The notes beneath the pieces are model-generated. The model was not told the origin of the DNA, made no database searches, and saw only the letters and a program-made list of their open reading frames with translations. Below are positions 60,425 through 64,000 of a stretch of DNA of 64,000 bases, in pieces. Made by a program: the position numbers and the translations under genes. The stretch is from assembly GCF_016808095.1 (NCBI RefSeq), contig NC_068976.1, forward strand, positions 35,857,871 through 35,921,870. The letters run 5' to 3'. The stretch comes from Vigna angularis (lineage: Eukaryota > Streptophyta > Magnoliopsida > Fabales > Fabaceae). How positions within the stretch are numbered: the first letter of the stretch is position 1; each line of letters opens with the position of its first letter.

Positions 60425-62328
60425 TGATGAGTCATTATTTCTTGAATTATATTTAGTTTATTGCACTTAAATAAACCAGGGAATTGTGTTTAATTGTTTG
60501 TTATTTCCCCGTTTTCCGAATTCTGCTTAATTTGGTCGGAAATTTGTAATTGTGCTAATTTGGGTTTTCTGAGCTGATTAAGTGCATTTTTGAAGTGCAG
60601 GAAAATTTCGGAAATACATTTTGGGACATCAAGAAGAATGCCAAATAAATCCAAGACTCTCCACACAGACATTTTAGAATTAAATAAATTGTAATTCAGT
60701 AATTTAGAATTTCTGTATCAACTCTTATATTTTGGGTCAATTTTTGGTAAATTAGATTAGACCCAAAAATTAGAAGTTAGTGACTTGGACCTAGGGTTTT
60801 ATTGTGTGGACCCCATCCCTATTAAAGGGAGGACACACGTCCTTAGAGAGGTCCCCAGCCGCCACCCCTCACGGAATTTATTCTCTCATTCTGCTCTTGG
60901 ATTTTGGGGGGGAACATTGTTTTTGAATGAGAATGGAGGAGCACACGGCCGGGAGGCAGCCAGCTACCATTTGCTTGTTTTTACTTTGAACGTTACTTTT
61001 TAGGGAGAATTATTATCATCATCTTAGGGAGTATTGAAAGAGAGAAGAGAGCCACCACCGAGAAAGGAGCAGAACGGAAGAAAGAAAGAAAGCATGGAGG
61101 GTTACGGGTAGCAACAAGAAAGCACATGATTGATTTTGGAAGTGATACATTTACTCTTTACAAGCTGGAAGCACACTTCAACCAGGGAAGAGAAGCATTT
61201 CATTCTCTTTTCTTAGACGCATGGTGATAGCAGTGTAGAAGTTTTTTTTCGTTTTCTTTTCTATATTGAAACAAAGAAGAATTTTGAAGAGTCTTATTCT
61301 TGATTTTGTCTTCATGTTTGAACCAGATTTTTATTTTTATATTAGTGTTAAAGTGTGCATGCTGGCAGCCTTTATCATTTTCATTTGGTAATTAAATGCT
61401 TTGAGAAATGAAGAATTGATTAGTTGAAAGTTGATGGGAAGCCACGAAGAGTTGCTCACGGTGATGGGTGGTTTCTTTTAGAAAAAGTTAATTTTCATTT
61501 CCTTTCCTTGATGAAAGAAGGTAGCACGGACAGTGAGGAGCACATTCATTTTCTTTCTTTGGAAGCACACGGAACGTGGAGCAAGATAGAGTGGTGATTT
61601 ATTTTGGAGAGCACTAGAGATTTTATTCCTACAGCTCTCGCCGCCACACTCTCGGTTTTTGGTTTTTAGGCCGCGGATCATGAAGATAGCAGCTGCAAGG
61701 TGGATAGGAAATGGAGAGTGCACGCGTCCAGCTCAGAGCAGCCGCCACCTAACAAAATTTGGGATTCATTTTTGGCTTAAAGAAGAGAAAGCGCGGACAT
61801 TAAATTATTTTCTTGGAGCATGGAGAAGTACAGCACGGTTGTAGATTTATCTTTTTAATTAGCGTTGGATTATTGCACTTTAATTAATTCACATGATGGA
61901 ATTAAAGTCTTGTTTCATGCTGCACGGTGCCTTCATGGCTAAAGCAAAATTGCACTTATGATTTATCACCGTCTGATAGTTTTTTTTTATTCACCAACTT
62001 ATGTTTTCATTCCAATTTTCCTTACGCATATGCATGTTTAATTAAATGCTCCTAAGTTTTTTTAGTGACTTATTTTTCTTTTTTTTTTCTTTATTTAAAT
62101 TTTAATATTCACTTTAATGTTTTCAATTATGTTCGATTGTGTTTAATTTCCATTTTAATTTAGTTTATTTCCAAGCACAAAAACACTTTCCCAAAACCCC
62201 CCCACTACTTGTTGATCTGAGACTGAACCCAAATTGGTCCTTGAGAGACGACCTAGGAGTCACTTCCTAGTAACTATACTGCATTAATTTTGCAATCAAC
62301 TTTTGTGAGAGGTGCGACCCTCTCATCA
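60425..62328 (+). mobile_element. 3' LTR of A2
   Basis: TGATGAGTC...CTCTCATCA, 1,904 bp, followed by gcggg of the copia leader. It shares the order of blocks with 55022-57158 (GCTTAATTTGGTCGGAAAT, TTTTGGGACAT, 'accagatttttatttttatat', GAGACGACCTAGGAGTCACT). Confidence 0.75.
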
Positions 62329-62418
62329 GCGGGCAGCGGCGGACGGTGGCGGGCGACGAAGAACTATGGCGCCGGACAGATATATATTACGAGACAAAAA
62401 CCAGAGCGGGATCGATCC

Positions 62419-62430
62419 GCTCTGATACCA
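62419..62430 (-). other. Primer-binding site, initiator tRNA-Met (copia)
   Basis: Minus-strand TGGTATCAGAGC directly adjoining the LTR at 62431. Confidence 0.8.
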
Positions 62431-62655
62431 ACTTAAGATTGAAATTGTAAAATAATTCTAGAGGGCTTGATTGATCCCTCTCACAATCTTCTATTTATAA
62501 GAATAAATTGATACACAAGTACATGATAAATAGGGTAACCCTAGACACAATATAATCATGATAAATAGGGTAATCCTAAACACAATATAATCATGATAAA
62601 TAGGGTAACCCTTGACACACTATAATGATGATAAAATAGGATAAATATCCTAACA
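62431..62655 (-). mobile_element. 5' LTR of the short-LTR copia element
   Basis: 225 bp; on minus it runs TGTTAGGATAT...CAATCTTAAGT, with TATAAATAG at 62491-62499. The end dinucleotide is GT rather than CA in both LTR copies. Three 35-bp repeats (62523, 62558, 62593; unit ATGATAAATAGGGTAACCC...) occupy U3. Confidence 0.75.
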
Positions 62656-63059
62656 ATGTTAAACTCAAATAAGTTAAGTATTTATAAGCGTTCGGTTTCT
62701 TCATGTGAATTCTTCTAAGTATTATTCCTTGGATGGTCTAGTTAAAGGTTAAAGTTTAACGTTCGGTATTTGGTACCCTTAGTGATCTTTGAACGGATGG
62801 TTTTATTAAGATGATTATTAATGAAAGATGAAGAGAATATGATATTGATGAAATGTTTTGGATTATGGACGAGCGTTCCGGGGAGGAATGACTCATGAAT
62901 GAATATTGGAATTGGTAAAGTATGAATGTGGGCATGCTAAGCTGGCGGTTCATCCTGATGTTCCGTGATTACTCGTCCTCACGTAGAGAAGGGTAAGTCT
63001 TGTGTGGGAACGGAAGGAGGTCCTAGTCCTTATGGTTAATTTGGACAGATAGGACTAAC

Positions 63060-63106
63060 CTTGGGTGACAGCTGTTGAGGGTATCCCAGTTACTACATCA
63101 CCCGGG
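63060..63106 (+). other. Conserved hairpin in solo LTR C
   Basis: Arms CTTGGGTGA (63060-63068) and TCACCCGGG (63098-63106) pair at all nine positions (two G-U). The innermost pair is A-T where copies A and B have G-C, a second compensatory change. Confidence 0.6.
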
Positions 63107-63329
63107 TGCACGAACGTCGTAGCTACACAGATTTCATACAGTCCGACAGTCAGTCTAGTATTAGGCTTTGTATGAACGAATGATGAATTATCTTGTTTGG
63201 TTGATTGTGTGAAATATATGTTTATACATGAATTAAATTACATAAGCTTATCATGTGTTTCCTGTCTTGTCTGTTTTGTACGTCCGGTTGTCCTTCTGTT
63301 GCAATGATCATCCGTGTGGATGTGAGCAA

Positions 63330-63403
63330 AAGGAGACGAGCTGCTGAAAGAGGCACTGGGGGAAGAAAACCTAGTTGAGGTAGAAGTTAAGACCGAACAG
63401 TAG
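63330..63403 (+). other. Conserved short coding tail in solo LTR C
   Basis: Two bases plus 23 codons to TAG at 63401-63403, including KEALGEENLVEVEVKTEQ. The acceptor-like AG seen in A and B is AA here, so this copy may have lost splicing. Confidence 0.45.
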
Positions 63404-63672
63404 AACCGTTCAGTCAGTAGTTTAGTATGATAGTAAGGTGGTCGTTCAATCACCTTTTCCCTTTGCTTTTGTTCGACCGTTCGGTATAGGCTTTTGTAAA
63501 CCGTTCGGTCAGAATTGCAGCCTGTACAGCTTTAAATTTCTTGTCCTTTCTTGTAAGGTCGTTCGGCCATAACTGTACGTTCTATTTGAGTGTAAGACTG
63601 ATCTGTATTACTATTTAATGTGATTATTCTATTATATAGTTTTAGATTGTATTTTTGGGATGTTACAAAAGT

Positions 63673-63883
63673 GAGAGAAAAGAAAATTTGTGTGAAGATA
63701 AAGAAAGTGAGAGAAAAGAAAAAGCGGACAAGAGAAAAAAAGAAAGAATCATATGAAAAACCTTTTCCTCATCCAAAGAAGTATCATATGAAGGAGAAGA
63801 AATTTGGGCGCTTTATGGAAATCTTAAAGAAATTGGAGATTAAAGTTCCTATGATTGAGACATTGCAACATGTTCTTGGTTTT
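63673..63883 (+). pseudogene. Athila-like gag, right part (A0)
   Basis: Continues the frame interrupted at 29078: basic KKRTREKKKESYEKPFPHPK region, then FGRFMEILKKLEIKVPMIET, collinear with A1 gag at 32040-32200. It joins directly to LTR sequence at about 63884, so everything between gag and the 3' LTR has been deleted. Confidence 0.7.
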
Positions 63884-64000
63884 ATCTTAAAGAATTGGTT
63901 TTACATGTTTAAGATAATCAATTAATCACATAACTGTTTAGGCCTGTGAGTCCTTTGAGAAACAGTACTTGGTCTTACCACTTTATTATTACTTGATACG
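63884..64000 (+). mobile_element. A0 3' LTR fragment, running off the window
   Basis: Matches 28050-28166 of the A0 5' LTR almost base for base (TTAAAGAATTGGTTTTACA..., CACATAACTGTTTAGGC, TACTTGGTCTTACC). Its left part is missing through the gag-LTR deletion junction. Confidence 0.8.

Larger units (their letters stand above)
44909..62655 (-). mobile_element. Minus-strand copia element with short LTRs, heavily interrupted
   Basis: TSD ATGTT flanks it (44904-44908 and 62656-62660). Its complete 5' LTR is 62431-62655 with an adjacent iMet primer site. Its 3' LTR survives only as 44909-44956, cut by a gypsy LTR. Between them only about 90 bp of copia leader (62329-62418) remain recognisable; the coding region is gone or replaced by later insertions. 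Confidence 0.7.
62656..63667 (+). mobile_element. Long solo LTR, copy C, part 3
   Basis: Resumes the family sequence to the end GGGATGTTACA, followed by TSD AAAGT (63668-63672). Contains the conserved hairpin, the right arm of the inverted repeat (63231-63249) and the conserved reading frame. Confidence 0.85.

Overview
This is a plant nuclear window made almost entirely of transposable elements. The evidence is plant-type spliced introns, LTR retrotransposons primed by tRNA-Asp and tRNA-iMet, Mutator-like elements (MULEs) with 9-bp target duplications, and relics of plant genes (a MAX2-like F-box/LRR fragment and a CYP72-type P450 exon). AT-richness and LTR style suggest a legume, perhaps Vigna/Phaseolus; this is inference only. 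I see no intact host gene, no tRNA or rRNA gene, and no recognisable reverse transcriptase or integrase open frame in 64 kb.

Left part, 1-26862. It opens with the 3' end of a pol-less gypsy element and its LTR (to about 1183). Two long solo LTRs of one family follow (2831-5528, TSD ACTAC; 6843-10051, TSD gaaca/taaca). Two non-autonomous MULEs lie 10 bp apart (11172-12200 and 12211-13618). A 5.8-kb MULE (15116-20928, TSD TTCTACTTT) carries a plant-mobile-domain gene, a truncated FAR1/MULE transposase, a 61-bp satellite and seven short palindromes near each end. After it come a broken P450 exon, a reverse-strand LTR fragment and the MAX2-like fragment.

Right part, 26863-64000, is one nested stack that target duplications let me order. 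An Athila-like gypsy element (A0) starts at 26863 and is still running at the window end. It is split by a third copy of the long solo LTR (29079-63667, TSD AAAGT on both sides). That solo LTR is split by a 14.6-kb Athila-like element A1 (29358-43995, TSD GCACC) and by a minus-strand copia element (44909-62655, TSD ATGTT). A1 contains a solo LTR of its own family (32299-33240), a solo copia LTR (33812-34981, TSD CTATA) and a gag-only SIRE-like copia element (37557-42189, TSD GGGAA). The copia element contains a pol-less gypsy on the minus strand (LTR 44957-45818). That gypsy is hit in gag by a nearly complete MuDR-type element (46324-52682, TSD TTTCTCCTT), which is itself broken by a solo Athila-like LTR (48194-49494, TSD GCATG). 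A further Athila-like gag-only element (A2, 55022-62328) lies to the right.

The best candidate for undescribed biology is the long solo-LTR family (copies A, B, C). All three copies keep a hairpin with compensatory base changes, a long-range inverted repeat next to a consensus splice donor, and a short reading frame before a stop codon that differs between two copies mostly at synonymous positions. The second candidate is the mobile-domain MULE with its 7+7 subterminal palindromes.
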